Of a stretch of DNA of 64,000 nt, positions 25,656 to 33,734 are shown piece by piece. The notes under the pieces were generated by a model. The model was not told the DNA's origin. It searched no databases and saw only the letters and a program-made list of their open reading frames with translations. Both the position numbers and the translations under genes were made by a program. The DNA is from Paenibacillus_G filicis. Lineage in GTDB: Bacteria > Bacillota > Bacilli > Paenibacillales > NBRC-103111. The stretch lies in the NCBI RefSeq assembly GCF_038070315.1, contig NZ_JBBPCC010000009.1, positions 1-64,000 on the forward strand, given 5' to 3'. Each line of letters opens with the position of its first letter. Position 1 is the first letter of the stretch.

Positions 25656-27797
25656 ATGGGAAAAGGTTTATTCAGAGCGGCTTTGCTCGCTTGTGCGGCT
25701 TTGCTGGCAGCCGGAAGCGTTCCGGTCGGGGCAGGCATTGTGCATGGAGCCGGACAAGAAGCGGAGGTGCGGCTCGGCTCCATCGCCGGCTCCTACCGGG
25801 TAAAGGACGAGATCTCCGTCCCGATTCTCGCGTTGGGAACCCGTGAGCTGATGGGCATCGAGGTCGTCGTCCGGTACGATCCCTCGGTTTTGGATTATAT
25901 ACCGGGCAAGCTGGAGCTGCCGGGCGGCTTCAAGGCTGCAGACCCGAACAGCAATATCATCATCGACGAGCAGAACGGCATCTTGAAATATGCGCTGATC
26001 AAAAGTCAGCTTCCCGGGACGGAGCCGGTGCCTGAGATTCGGATCGCCTCCTTGCACTTCGAGGCCTTAAAGCCGGCGGATGCGACTTCCTTGAAGCTGG
26101 AGGAGATCCTGGCGACGACGGGGTATCAGCGCATTCCGACTAATGCGCAGGATGTCCGCCAGATGAAGATTAACCCCGGCAGTGAGGGCGGTGGCGATGT
26201 CACCAAGCCGGAGATTCAGGTGGAATCGGCCAGCAGGGTCAAGGTTCCGCTCTATACCTTGAAGGGTACGGTCACGGATAACGATCCGAAGGTATCGCTT
26301 ACGATTAACGGAAAGGCGGTGCCTCTGAACGGGCAAGCCTTCGAGCAAAGCTACACCTTAAGCGAAGGAGCCAATCGGTTCGAGCTGGTGGCGACTGACA
26401 GCTCCGGGAACCGGCGCGAGCTTACGTTTACGGTGGTCTATGATCCGGGATCGGAAGATCCGGACACGACCAAGCCGGTCATTCGGGTGGACTCCAGTGC
26501 TTCCGTCAACCGTGCGGAGTATGCATTGAAGGGGACTGTCACCGATAACGATCCGAATGTCAAGTTAACGATCAATGGAACGGCCGTTGCCTTGGAACAG
26601 CAAGCGTTCGCGCACGCGGTGACTTTGACGGAAGGCGATCATTCATTTGTGCTGGTTGCGACAGATACGGCCGGCAACAGGCAAGAGCTGACGTTCGTCG
26701 TCACCTACAAGAAATCCGGGGGCGGAGACGGCACGGGTGGTCCCGGCGGCAATAACGGGAATGGAAGCGGACCTTCCGGCGGATCTGTTGTAACGGTTCC
26801 CTCGGAATCCGTACCTTTATCCAAGCCGGGCCTCGTCTCACAGCTGATCCGGGCCTCGGCCGGAGGAACGGTACAGTTAGCCGGTGGGGCAAAGGCTGTC
26901 ATTCCGGCGGGCGCGCTGGCTGCGGATACGACGGTAACGATTCGGCGGATCACGGACCCCGCCACGCTGGGCGGCCTGCTGCCGAATGGACTTCCGCTAC
27001 AACTGCACGGCGATGTCTATGCCTTCGAGGCGAAGGACGACGTCCGGCTGTTGCAGCCGGCTGCGTTCACCTTGCCATGGAGCGAGAGCCTGGCGCAGGG
27101 CGGAACCCAACCGGCGGTTTATTACTATCATGAAGGCCGCAAGCAATGGATCTATCTCGGTGGGCAGCTGCATGCAGCAGAGGGCACTCTCACGGTACAG
27201 GCAGGACGCTTCCGGACACTAGCCGTATTCACCGATCCTTCTGTTGTCTCCTTCACCGATACGGATGGCCACTGGGCATCCGGTTCTATCACTCGTCTGG
27301 CCGGGATGAAGGTGATTAACGGCTATGAGGATGGCACGTTCAGACCGGAGCATCCGGTGACCCGGATCGAATTTACCGCCATGATGGTCTCCGCTTTGGG
27401 GCTTACCGTTGACAGCAGCCCCGTACTTTCCTTCGCGGATGCCGATCAGATCCCCGGCTGGGCCAAGGGCTACGTCCAGGCGGCGGCCGATGCCGGCATC
27501 ATCGAGGGACGCACTGGAGCCAGTGGCGAGGTCTATGTGGACGGCGACGCTCGGATTACCCGCGCGGAGATGGCGGTTATGATTGCCAGAGCCATGAAGA
27601 CGGACGGCCCAGGGGCTGCTTTACACTTCGCAGATGCGGACTTTATTCCGGATTGGGCGAAGTCCAGCATCGAGCGGCTCGTCGAGAAAGGAATCATCAA
27701 CGGCTTCGAGGACGATACGTTCCGGCCGGATGGGAACGCGACTCGTGCGCAAGCCGCCACGATGATCGATCATCTGCTCGGAGAGCTGGGTATTTAG
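25656..27797 (+). CDS. SLH-anchored cohesin-domain surface protein (scaffoldin-like)
   Basis: 713 residues: signal peptide 1-32; cohesin-like domain about 36-175 (EVRLGSIAGSYRVKDEISV, LMGIEVVVRYDPSVLDYIPG); two near-duplicate Ig-like domains 180-268 and 270-355, each with LKGTVTDNDP; Gly-rich linker 355-380; ZU5-like beta domain about 385-530; three SLH repeats about 533-713 with TRIE, TRAE and TRAQ at the usual positions. SLH repeats bind pyruvylated secondary wall polymer, fixing the protein to the cell wall. The cohesin can present partners bearing dockerins, which the neighbouring proteins have. AGGAGGAG lies 8 nt before the ATG. Confidence 0.88.
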   Translation: MGKGLFRAALLACAALLAAGSVPVGAGIVHGAGQEAEVRLGSIAGSYRVKDEISVPILALGTRELMGIEVVVRYDPSVLDYIPGKLELPGGFKAADPNSNIIIDEQNGILKYALIKSQLPGTEPVPEIRIASLHFEALKPADATSLKLEEILATTGYQRIPTNAQDVRQMKINPGSEGGGDVTKPEIQVESASRVKVPLYTLKGTVTDNDPKVSLTINGKAVPLNGQAFEQSYTLSEGANRFELVATDSSGNRRELTFTVVYDPGSEDPDTTKPVIRVDSSASVNRAEYALKGTVTDNDPNVKLTINGTAVALEQQAFAHAVTLTEGDHSFVLVATDTAGNRQELTFVVTYKKSGGGDGTGGPGGNNGNGSGPSGGSVVTVPSESVPLSKPGLVSQLIRASAGGTVQLAGGAKAVIPAGALAADTTVTIRRITDPATLGGLLPNGLPLQLHGDVYAFEAKDDVRLLQPAAFTLPWSESLAQGGTQPAVYYYHEGRKQWIYLGGQLHAAEGTLTVQAGRFRTLAVFTDPSVVSFTDTDGHWASGSITRLAGMKVINGYEDGTFRPEHPVTRIEFTAMMVSALGLTVDSSPVLSFADADQIPGWAKGYVQAAADAGIIEGRTGASGEVYVDGDARITRAEMAVMIARAMKTDGPGAALHFADADFIPDWAKSSIERLVEKGIINGFEDDTFRPDGNATRAQAATMIDHLLGELGI

Positions 27798-27810
27798 AAT
27801 AAGCCGAATC

Positions 27811-27840
27811 GTCTTCCTCTTCTGCCGAGAAGAGGGAGAC
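27811..27840 (+). other. GCCG-capped 13-bp stem-loop between SLH and MCO genes
   Basis: The arms 27811-27823 and 27828-27840 pair over 13 positions with a single T-G wobble and a GCCG loop. No T-tract follows, so it is not a standard terminator. It lies 31 nt upstream of the first oxidase start, just before its GGTGGAGGTGAGG site, and may protect or process the mRNA. Confidence 0.55.
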
Positions 27841-27871
27841 GGACCGGAGTGAGGTGGAGGTGAGGAAATCT

Positions 27872-28813
27872 ATGCTGCACTCTATGAAAAGGATAGCTGT
27901 AGTAGGTCTGTTCATCATGGCTCTGGCAGTCGTGCTGATGTATGCAGCTATTCAGCCGATCGTCGCCAAGGAAAGCGCGGTCAGTAAGATTCAATTGTAT
28001 GCCACGGACGGGTACGTGAAGATGCCTGACGGCAGCGACATGTATATCTGGGGCTACTCGCTGCAAAATCAGCGGGGAACGGCGGTCTATCCTGCGCCCA
28101 CCCTGGAGGTGACGGAGGGAGATCAGGTGGAGATCACGCTGACGAATCTGGGGCCGTTGAAGCCGGGCATTTTGCCCGTGTCTCATACGATTCATTTCCA
28201 CGGACTGGATACCAACCAGCGCAATGACGGCGTTCCGCACACGGCGCCTCCGGTATTCGTCGGACAAAGCTATACGTATCAATTTAAAGCGAAGCATGCC
28301 GGCACTTATTTCTATCATTGCCATGTGGACACGGTCGAGCATCTGCAGATGGGCATGACAGGTACCTTTATCGTGAAGGCACGCGAAGGCGTCAAGCAGG
28401 CGTGGACGGGTGGACCTGCCTACAACAAGGAGGCGGTGTTTCATCTGAATGAAATCGATCTGTCGTGGCATCACGCGGTCGAGCAGCGGCAAACCTACGA
28501 CCGTACTGTATTCAAGCCGGATTTCTGGACGCTGAACGGCGAATTTACGGCTCGAAGCGCCAAGTCGTCCCTGGCAGCGGAGGCGGGGGACAGGTATTTG
28601 ATCCGGCTCATCAATTCCGGCTACCAGAAGCATACGTTCCATATGAACGGGCGGAAGTTTCAAGTGATCGCTTCTGACGGGCGGCCGTTGCTGCAGCCGG
28701 TGGAGAAGCAGTCTCTGACGCTGGCCTCGGCGGAACGCTACGATATCCTGGTTCAGTTCGAGCAGAGCGGTACCTATCCGATCGGAGTGGACGGAGAGGA
28801 GCCGAAGCCGTGA
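27872..28813 (+). CDS. Multicopper oxidase paralogue A (keeps N-terminal copper ligands)
   Basis: 313 residues from the ATG at 27872 (GGAGGTGAGG 6 nt upstream; a GTG at 27854 is inside that site). An N-terminal hydrophobic segment gives export or anchoring. Two cupredoxin domains follow. Domain 1 has motif I H108-F-H110-G and motif II H149-C150-H151 with H157 and M160/M162, a full type-1 set plus type-2/3 histidines. Domain 2 keeps only HTFHMNG and ends at TYPIGVDGEEPKP, before a motif IV HxH could occur. Alone it should not complete a trinuclear copper centre. It is immediately followed, with 1-nt overlap, by paralogue B, which has the missing C-terminal motifs. Confidence 0.85.
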   Translation: MLHSMKRIAVVGLFIMALAVVLMYAAIQPIVAKESAVSKIQLYATDGYVKMPDGSDMYIWGYSLQNQRGTAVYPAPTLEVTEGDQVEITLTNLGPLKPGILPVSHTIHFHGLDTNQRNDGVPHTAPPVFVGQSYTYQFKAKHAGTYFYHCHVDTVEHLQMGMTGTFIVKAREGVKQAWTGGPAYNKEAVFHLNEIDLSWHHAVEQRQTYDRTVFKPDFWTLNGEFTARSAKSSLAAEAGDRYLIRLINSGYQKHTFHMNGRKFQVIASDGRPLLQPVEKQSLTLASAERYDILVQFEQSGTYPIGVDGEEPKP

Positions 28814-30795
28814 TGATCAGGGAGGGAAGAGGGAGGTTGACGCAAGCCGGAGCTATCTGGCGGTATGGGCCTATGCTTATGCTTAGGCTTGCAGTGTGCT
28901 TCCTGCTGGGGCTCGTCTTCGCCACACTTGCGCAGGCGGCGGAGCATCCTGCAGGGCATACGACGGAGCATCCGCCAGAGCATGCGGCTGAAGTTAAGAA
29001 GGTCCAGCTATATGCCACGGACGGCTTGCTGACGCTGCCGGATGGCAAGCAGCTGTATATGTGGGGGTACAGCCTGGAGAACAAGCCGGGCACGGCGGTT
29101 TTCCCGGGTCCGCTGCTCGAAGCGGAGGAGGGCGATTCGCTGGAGGTGACGGTCACGAACCTTGGCGCACAGCGAGCGGGGACAGACTTCCGCGTCTACC
29201 CGATTCGCCTTCATGGCATCGACAGCCCGGGCGGAGCGGAGCAGGCGCTGGCCGTGGGGCAAAGCGACACCCGCCAGATTCCGGCTGCCCAGGCTGGGAG
29301 CCATTATTACTACGCCGGGGATGCCGGGCAATATGGCGTGCAGATGGGGATGAGCGGACCCTTCATCGTGAGGGCGAAGGGGGTACATAAGCAGGCTTGG
29401 ACCGGCGGACCCCAGTACGACAAGGAGTATGTCTTCCATCTGAATGAGCTGGATCCCGTCTGGCACAAGGCGGCGGAGAACGGGCAAGTCTATGACCCCG
29501 GCAAGTTTCATCCCCGCTACTGGACGATCAACGGCAAGTCGTTCCCGGATGTGGAGGAGGACCCGCTTTCAATGATTCATGGCAAGGTCGGGGAGAAGAT
29601 TCTGGTTCGCCTGATCAATCCGGGCTACGACGAACATCCGATGCATCTGCACGGGCATCACTTCCAGGTGATCGCGCACAACGGAGCTCCGCTGGACGTG
29701 CCGATGGATAAGGATACGGTCGCTCTGGACCCGGGGGAAACGAAGGACATTCTCATCGTGTTTGACCAAAGCGGACATTTTCCGTTCCACAGCCACAAAA
29801 TCCTGGATAACACGAATGACGGCGTCTACCCGGGAGGACTGCATACGATGACTCATATTGAAGAGGCCGGACCCTCCGAGGGAGGCACGATGACCCTCGA
29901 CATCGGCAGCACGCACGCTGTGGTGAACGGCGAGCATATGAGCCTGGACGTTGCACCGTTCCGGCTGAATGGAGAGGCCTACGTCCAGTTGAGCTTCATC
30001 GCCGAGCAGTTGGCAGGCAGCTTGCAGGCTCGAGCCGGGGATCGCCGGCTGACCTACAAGACTGAGCATACGGTGACGGAGCTGTGGCCTCTACAGACCC
30101 AAGCCCTTGTGAACGGCAGGCAGGTGCAGCTAGAGTCACCGCTCTTGCAGGTGAAGGGCAAGGCCATGGTTCCTGTCAGCTACGTTTCCGGCTTCTTGTG
30201 CGCCAAGGTCGGTACGGGTCATTCTTCCGATCAGATCCAGATAGACTATCAGCAGGGTCAGGAATGCCAAGGCTCTGGGCCTGATCATACGCCGCCTACG
30301 GTTACGGCCGATCCGCCGGGGGGCACGTTCGCATCCGCCCAGACGGTGAAGTTATTGATCCAGGATGAGGACCCGCAGGCGAAGATTTACTATACGACGG
30401 ATGGCACGGCTCCGACGGATCGCTCCACGCTTTACACCGGTCCGATTCTGATCGAGAGCACCACGATGTTAAAGTGGATCGGGATCGACACAAGCGGCAA
30501 CACCAGCGCCGTGCAGACAGCAATCTATACAATTAAGCAGGCTCCGGAGGTATTCGTGGAGGTGCTGGACGACAAGTATACGCCCGCTCATATTACGGTG
30601 ACCCGGGGGACGACCGTGACCTGGATCTTGAAGGGCTCGATGATGCATACCGTCTCTTCCTACGACGGGGTCATGAACGGCATTATCGAACCGAACGGCA
30701 ACAAACGATTCAGCTACACCTTCAATGACACGGGGGTCGTTCCTTACTTCTGTATGGTTCATCCGTTCATGACGGGCTCGGTGACTGTCCAATAA
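28813..30795 (+). CDS. Multicopper oxidase paralogue B fused to stalk, chitobiase-C-like and plastocyanin-like domains
   Basis: 660 residues from the ATG at 28813 (TGATG overlap with paralogue A; a start near 28873 is also possible). A signal peptide ends near AQA-AE, then a His-rich stretch. Cupredoxin domain 1 aligns with paralogue A but has lost its ligands (RLHG for HFHG; YAG for HCH near 167-170). Domain 2 has intact H275, H278, H280, H282 and H326-S-H328. Next come a copper-amine-oxidase-N-like stalk domain (about 355-480), a chitobiase C-terminal-like domain (about 493-580) and a plastocyanin-like domain with HT near 611, FCMVH and FM near 645-652, a type-1 copper set. Probable extracellular electron-transfer oxidase; the substrate is unknown. 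Confidence 0.83.
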   Translation: MIREGRGRLTQAGAIWRYGPMLMLRLAVCFLLGLVFATLAQAAEHPAGHTTEHPPEHAAEVKKVQLYATDGLLTLPDGKQLYMWGYSLENKPGTAVFPGPLLEAEEGDSLEVTVTNLGAQRAGTDFRVYPIRLHGIDSPGGAEQALAVGQSDTRQIPAAQAGSHYYYAGDAGQYGVQMGMSGPFIVRAKGVHKQAWTGGPQYDKEYVFHLNELDPVWHKAAENGQVYDPGKFHPRYWTINGKSFPDVEEDPLSMIHGKVGEKILVRLINPGYDEHPMHLHGHHFQVIAHNGAPLDVPMDKDTVALDPGETKDILIVFDQSGHFPFHSHKILDNTNDGVYPGGLHTMTHIEEAGPSEGGTMTLDIGSTHAVVNGEHMSLDVAPFRLNGEAYVQLSFIAEQLAGSLQARAGDRRLTYKTEHTVTELWPLQTQALVNGRQVQLESPLLQVKGKAMVPVSYVSGFLCAKVGTGHSSDQIQIDYQQGQECQGSGPDHTPPTVTADPPGGTFASAQTVKLLIQDEDPQAKIYYTTDGTAPTDRSTLYTGPILIESTTMLKWIGIDTSGNTSAVQTAIYTIKQAPEVFVEVLDDKYTPAHITVTRGTTVTWILKGSMMHTVSSYDGVMNGIIEPNGNKRFSYTFNDTGVVPYFCMVHPFMTGSVTVQ

Positions 30796-30817
30796 GGCGA
30801 GGAAGGGGGAAGGAAGA

Positions 30818-31921
30818 TTGAAAGGATGGAAAGCTCTAAGCGGCCTGTTCATGAGCGCGCTCTTGTTCGGGTTAGCGACTCCGGCTGTTGTCAGTGGGGC
30901 AGCGGTGTCATTTGCGGATAGTGGCCTGGAGGCTGCCGTGCGAGATGCGCTGCACAAGCCTTCCGGGGTCATCTCGACGGAGGACCTCCAGGAGCTGACG
31001 CAGCTCCAAGCCTCCGGCCGGGGCATACGCGATATTGCCGGACTCGAGTATGCGGTGAACCTTCAAACGTTGAACTTGTCGGACAATGAGATCGGTGATG
31101 TTGCGAGACTTGGCTCTCTGACCAAGCTGGAGACCTTGATCCTGAACGGCAACCGGATTGTATCGGCGGATGCGCTCCGCAGCCTGAGCTCCTTGAAGTC
31201 GCTATGGCTGACGAACAACCGGCTAACGGGCGTGAACGCGCTGGGCCCTCTGTCGCAGCTCCGGTACTTGTACGCCGCCGATAACCAGATCGGCAGCTTG
31301 GCCGGACTGGAGTCGCTGACGCAGCTCCAGGAGCTGAATCTGGCTTCCAATGCCATCCGGGATGTCTCGCCGATCGGGAAGCTGACCGGGCTGCAGTCGC
31401 TGAACCTGGAGAAGAACAAGATTGCCGATGTCTCGGGCTTGGAGCGGCTTGGGCAACTACAGAAGCTGTCGCTCGCCTTCAATCCCGTGAGCCGGCTGGA
31501 GTCGCTCCGGGGACTGACTCGACTGGACTACATCCAGCAGCGAGGATACGCGGTGTCTACCTCTTCCCGGCAGCTGCTGCGGGAGCTGGAGAGCCGTGGC
31601 GGAATCGCCGACTATGTGCTGGTCATCCCGACAGGCACGTATGTGTACGATGTGAATCAAGATGGCGTAGCCGATCCGAATGATATCAACGATATGATTA
31701 ATTTCTACTTAAACGTCAACGACATGAGAACCAAGCATCCGGAATGGAAGCTCCAAGGCGATGAGATCAATCCGGCGCTGCTGAACGGGACCTCGTACCT
31801 GTACGATGTCAACCGGGACGGCATCGCCGACCCCAACGATATCAACGATGCGATTAACTTCTATCTGAATGTGAATGAGATGAAAACGAAGCACCCTGAA
31901 TTTACAGTGGTTGTGCCATAA
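30818..31921 (+). CDS. Secreted leucine-rich-repeat protein with duplicated dockerin-like loops
   Basis: 367 residues from a TTG at 30818; GGAAGGGGGAAGG ends 4 nt upstream, and no ATG before the signal peptide has such a site. Signal peptide 1-28 (VVSG-AA). A short cap is followed by about eight internalin-like LRRs (LQTLNLSDNEIGDVARLGSL and repeats at about 22-residue spacing, 75-255). The C-terminus has two near-identical segments, YDVNQDGVADPNDIND and YDVNRDGIADPNDIND, each a D-x-N-x-D-G-x-x-D loop typical of dockerin or EF-hand calcium sites, spaced about 55 residues apart. This suggests a calcium-stabilised binding module that may dock to the neighbouring cohesins. The ligand of the LRR part is unknown. 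Confidence 0.83.
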   Translation: MKGWKALSGLFMSALLFGLATPAVVSGAAVSFADSGLEAAVRDALHKPSGVISTEDLQELTQLQASGRGIRDIAGLEYAVNLQTLNLSDNEIGDVARLGSLTKLETLILNGNRIVSADALRSLSSLKSLWLTNNRLTGVNALGPLSQLRYLYAADNQIGSLAGLESLTQLQELNLASNAIRDVSPIGKLTGLQSLNLEKNKIADVSGLERLGQLQKLSLAFNPVSRLESLRGLTRLDYIQQRGYAVSTSSRQLLRELESRGGIADYVLVIPTGTYVYDVNQDGVADPNDINDMINFYLNVNDMRTKHPEWKLQGDEINPALLNGTSYLYDVNRDGIADPNDINDAINFYLNVNEMKTKHPEFTVVVP

Positions 31922-31943
31922 AAGCGAAAGGAGGAGAGTATCC

Positions 31944-33599
31944 ATGCATCGTCTTAGGAAAATAGCGCTGTGGTCGCTCGTGCTCTTCTTATTCACGGTT
32001 CAGCTCGCTACGGCGGCTTCCTCATCCGTTACCGATCCCAAAGGTACCTTGCTCATCGATGGAACCCGTGACGGGGAGCAAGTCAAGCTGTCCTTCACCT
32101 ATCGGGACCTGGTCCGGGACTTTACCGGATTCAACGTGGAGATCCGTGTGCCGGACGGGGTGGAGGCGTCCAGCGGGAAGTTCCGCTCGGATAACCCTGC
32201 CATCCAATTCAGCAGCGCCGAGCAGTCCGACTCGAAGGAGCGGCTCTACAAGCTGATCATTTTGAGCCCGGCGCTCACGTCTTCTCCCCAGGGGAAGAGC
32301 GGGAAGCTCGGGGAGATTACCTTCACGCTCCAATCGGGGCAACAGCCGGGGGATCTGAACTTCCTGTTCCCGGTCATCCGGGTATACGGCGGGGGTGAGC
32401 AGCTGATTCTGCGGCAGAACGAGACGTTTCTGCTCGCCGGGCCCGATACGACGAAGCCTGTCGTGGCAGCGCAGCCAGCCGGCGGCACCTACTCCGCTCC
32501 GCAAACGGTCACGCTGACGATCACGGATAACGACCCGTTGGCAGCGATTCATTATACGCTGGACGGCACGGAGCCCCAGGCGTCATCGCCTGTGTACACA
32601 CAGCCGCTTGCAATAGCTTCGGATACAGTCTTGAGATTCATCGGGATCGACCGAGCGGGCAATCGAAGCGAAGTCGTCACGGAACGTTACCTGATCGATA
32701 CGGTGCGGCTGGAAGTGACGGCCGTGAAGCTCAAGGACGCGCGCAGCTTGACGGTGGCCTTCAGCAAAGCCGTCTCCGACGAGACGGCGAGCTTGCCGGG
32801 CGGGTATTTCAGCGTGTGGCTGCCAGGAGGTACACCGGCAGTGCAAGTGGCGGCGGTTACTTTAAGTGCAGATCGGAAGGCTGCGGACCTGACGCTGGCA
32901 TCCGCGCTGGAAAAGGGCGTGAGCTATACGCTGATGGTTCAAGGTGTCAAGGATCGTTCGGGTCAGGCGATGGCAGCGCCTTATACGACCTCCATCCAGC
33001 TGCCTTCTGCTGGGGAGCTAGCGCTGCTTATTGAGAAGAATGCCGAGATCGTCGAACCCGGGGATTCCTTCACCGTGGTCATCAAGGCCGAAGCCGAGGA
33101 TCTGTACGGGTTTGACCTGCATGTGGGATATAATCCTCAGCTTGTGCAGCTCGCAGGCGAACCCAAGCTGCATAGCGATTTCGGAGGGGCGGCCAACACC
33201 TCGACTCTGTTCTACTCCGATCAGGGCGGCGCCCTGCGTTTGGTGGGAACACAAGTCGGGGCTTCGCAAGGGCTGAGCGGCAAGACGGGCTTGGTGGAGC
33301 TGACCTTCAAGGTCAAGAACGGTGACGGCCTGTCGACCTTCACCATCGGCAAGCGGTCGGAGGTTTCCGATTCCAAGGGCGGCATCATCCAGCTGCCAGA
33401 GGAGGTGCGAAGCACTGTCGCGATCTCCAACCCGGATACCAACGGAGACGGCCTGTTCGTCAACGACCTCGTGCGCATAGCCAAGGCTCACGGGAAAACC
33501 TCTGCCGACAGCGGCTATGACGCCAGGCTGGACATGAATAAAGACGGGGTCATCGACATCGTGGATGTGGCCTATGTGGCCAACAAGCTATTGAAGTAA
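31944..33599 (+). CDS. Secreted cohesin/dockerin protein with chitobiase-C-like domain
   Basis: 551 residues from the ATG at 31944 with AAAGGAGGAGAG upstream. Signal peptide 1-26; cohesin-like beta domain about 28-165; chitobiase C-terminal-like Ig domain about 170-250 (PAGGTYSAPQTVTLTITDND, YTLDGTEP); Ig-like domain with KAVSDETAS about 255-360; cohesin 365-495 (ELALLIEKNAEIVEPGDSF, LYGFDLHVGYNPQLVQL); dockerin about 496-551 (DTNGDGLFVNDLVRIA and DMNKDGVIDIVDVAYV). Having both partners in one chain, it could cross-link or extend an assembly. The first gene of the block (20860) has the same C-terminal pair. Confidence 0.85.
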   Translation: MHRLRKIALWSLVLFLFTVQLATAASSSVTDPKGTLLIDGTRDGEQVKLSFTYRDLVRDFTGFNVEIRVPDGVEASSGKFRSDNPAIQFSSAEQSDSKERLYKLIILSPALTSSPQGKSGKLGEITFTLQSGQQPGDLNFLFPVIRVYGGGEQLILRQNETFLLAGPDTTKPVVAAQPAGGTYSAPQTVTLTITDNDPLAAIHYTLDGTEPQASSPVYTQPLAIASDTVLRFIGIDRAGNRSEVVTERYLIDTVRLEVTAVKLKDARSLTVAFSKAVSDETASLPGGYFSVWLPGGTPAVQVAAVTLSADRKAADLTLASALEKGVSYTLMVQGVKDRSGQAMAAPYTTSIQLPSAGELALLIEKNAEIVEPGDSFTVVIKAEAEDLYGFDLHVGYNPQLVQLAGEPKLHSDFGGAANTSTLFYSDQGGALRLVGTQVGASQGLSGKTGLVELTFKVKNGDGLSTFTIGKRSEVSDSKGGIIQLPEEVRSTVAISNPDTNGDGLFVNDLVRIAKAHGKTSADSGYDARLDMNKDGVIDIVDVAYVANKLLK

Positions 33600-33629
33600 G
33601 CCGTCGCCGTCTTATTCTTGGAGGGGCAT

Positions 33630-33734
33630 ATGAACGAAGCGGACGAGGCCGGAGACAGGCTGGAGTGTGCTGCTTGGAAGGAGGCAGGGTGCATATGCGA
33701 AAACTGTCCGAAGTGCGGGAAGCGCAGAAATTGA
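33630..33734 (+). CDS. Candidate 34-residue Cys-rich microprotein
   Basis: An ATG at 33630 follows GGAGGGG with close spacing and opens a 34-codon frame ending GCICENCPKCGKRRN. Five cysteines are seen (C13, C21, C23, C26, C29), the last four as CxCxxCxxC, a compact metal-binding pattern. Its last 40 nt overlap the start of the thioredoxin-like gene in another frame, and the ribosome site of that gene lies inside it, so it could work by translational coupling. I do not recognise a family and the frame could be fortuitous. Confidence 0.4.
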   Translation: MNEADEAGDRLECAAWKEAGCICENCPKCGKRRN

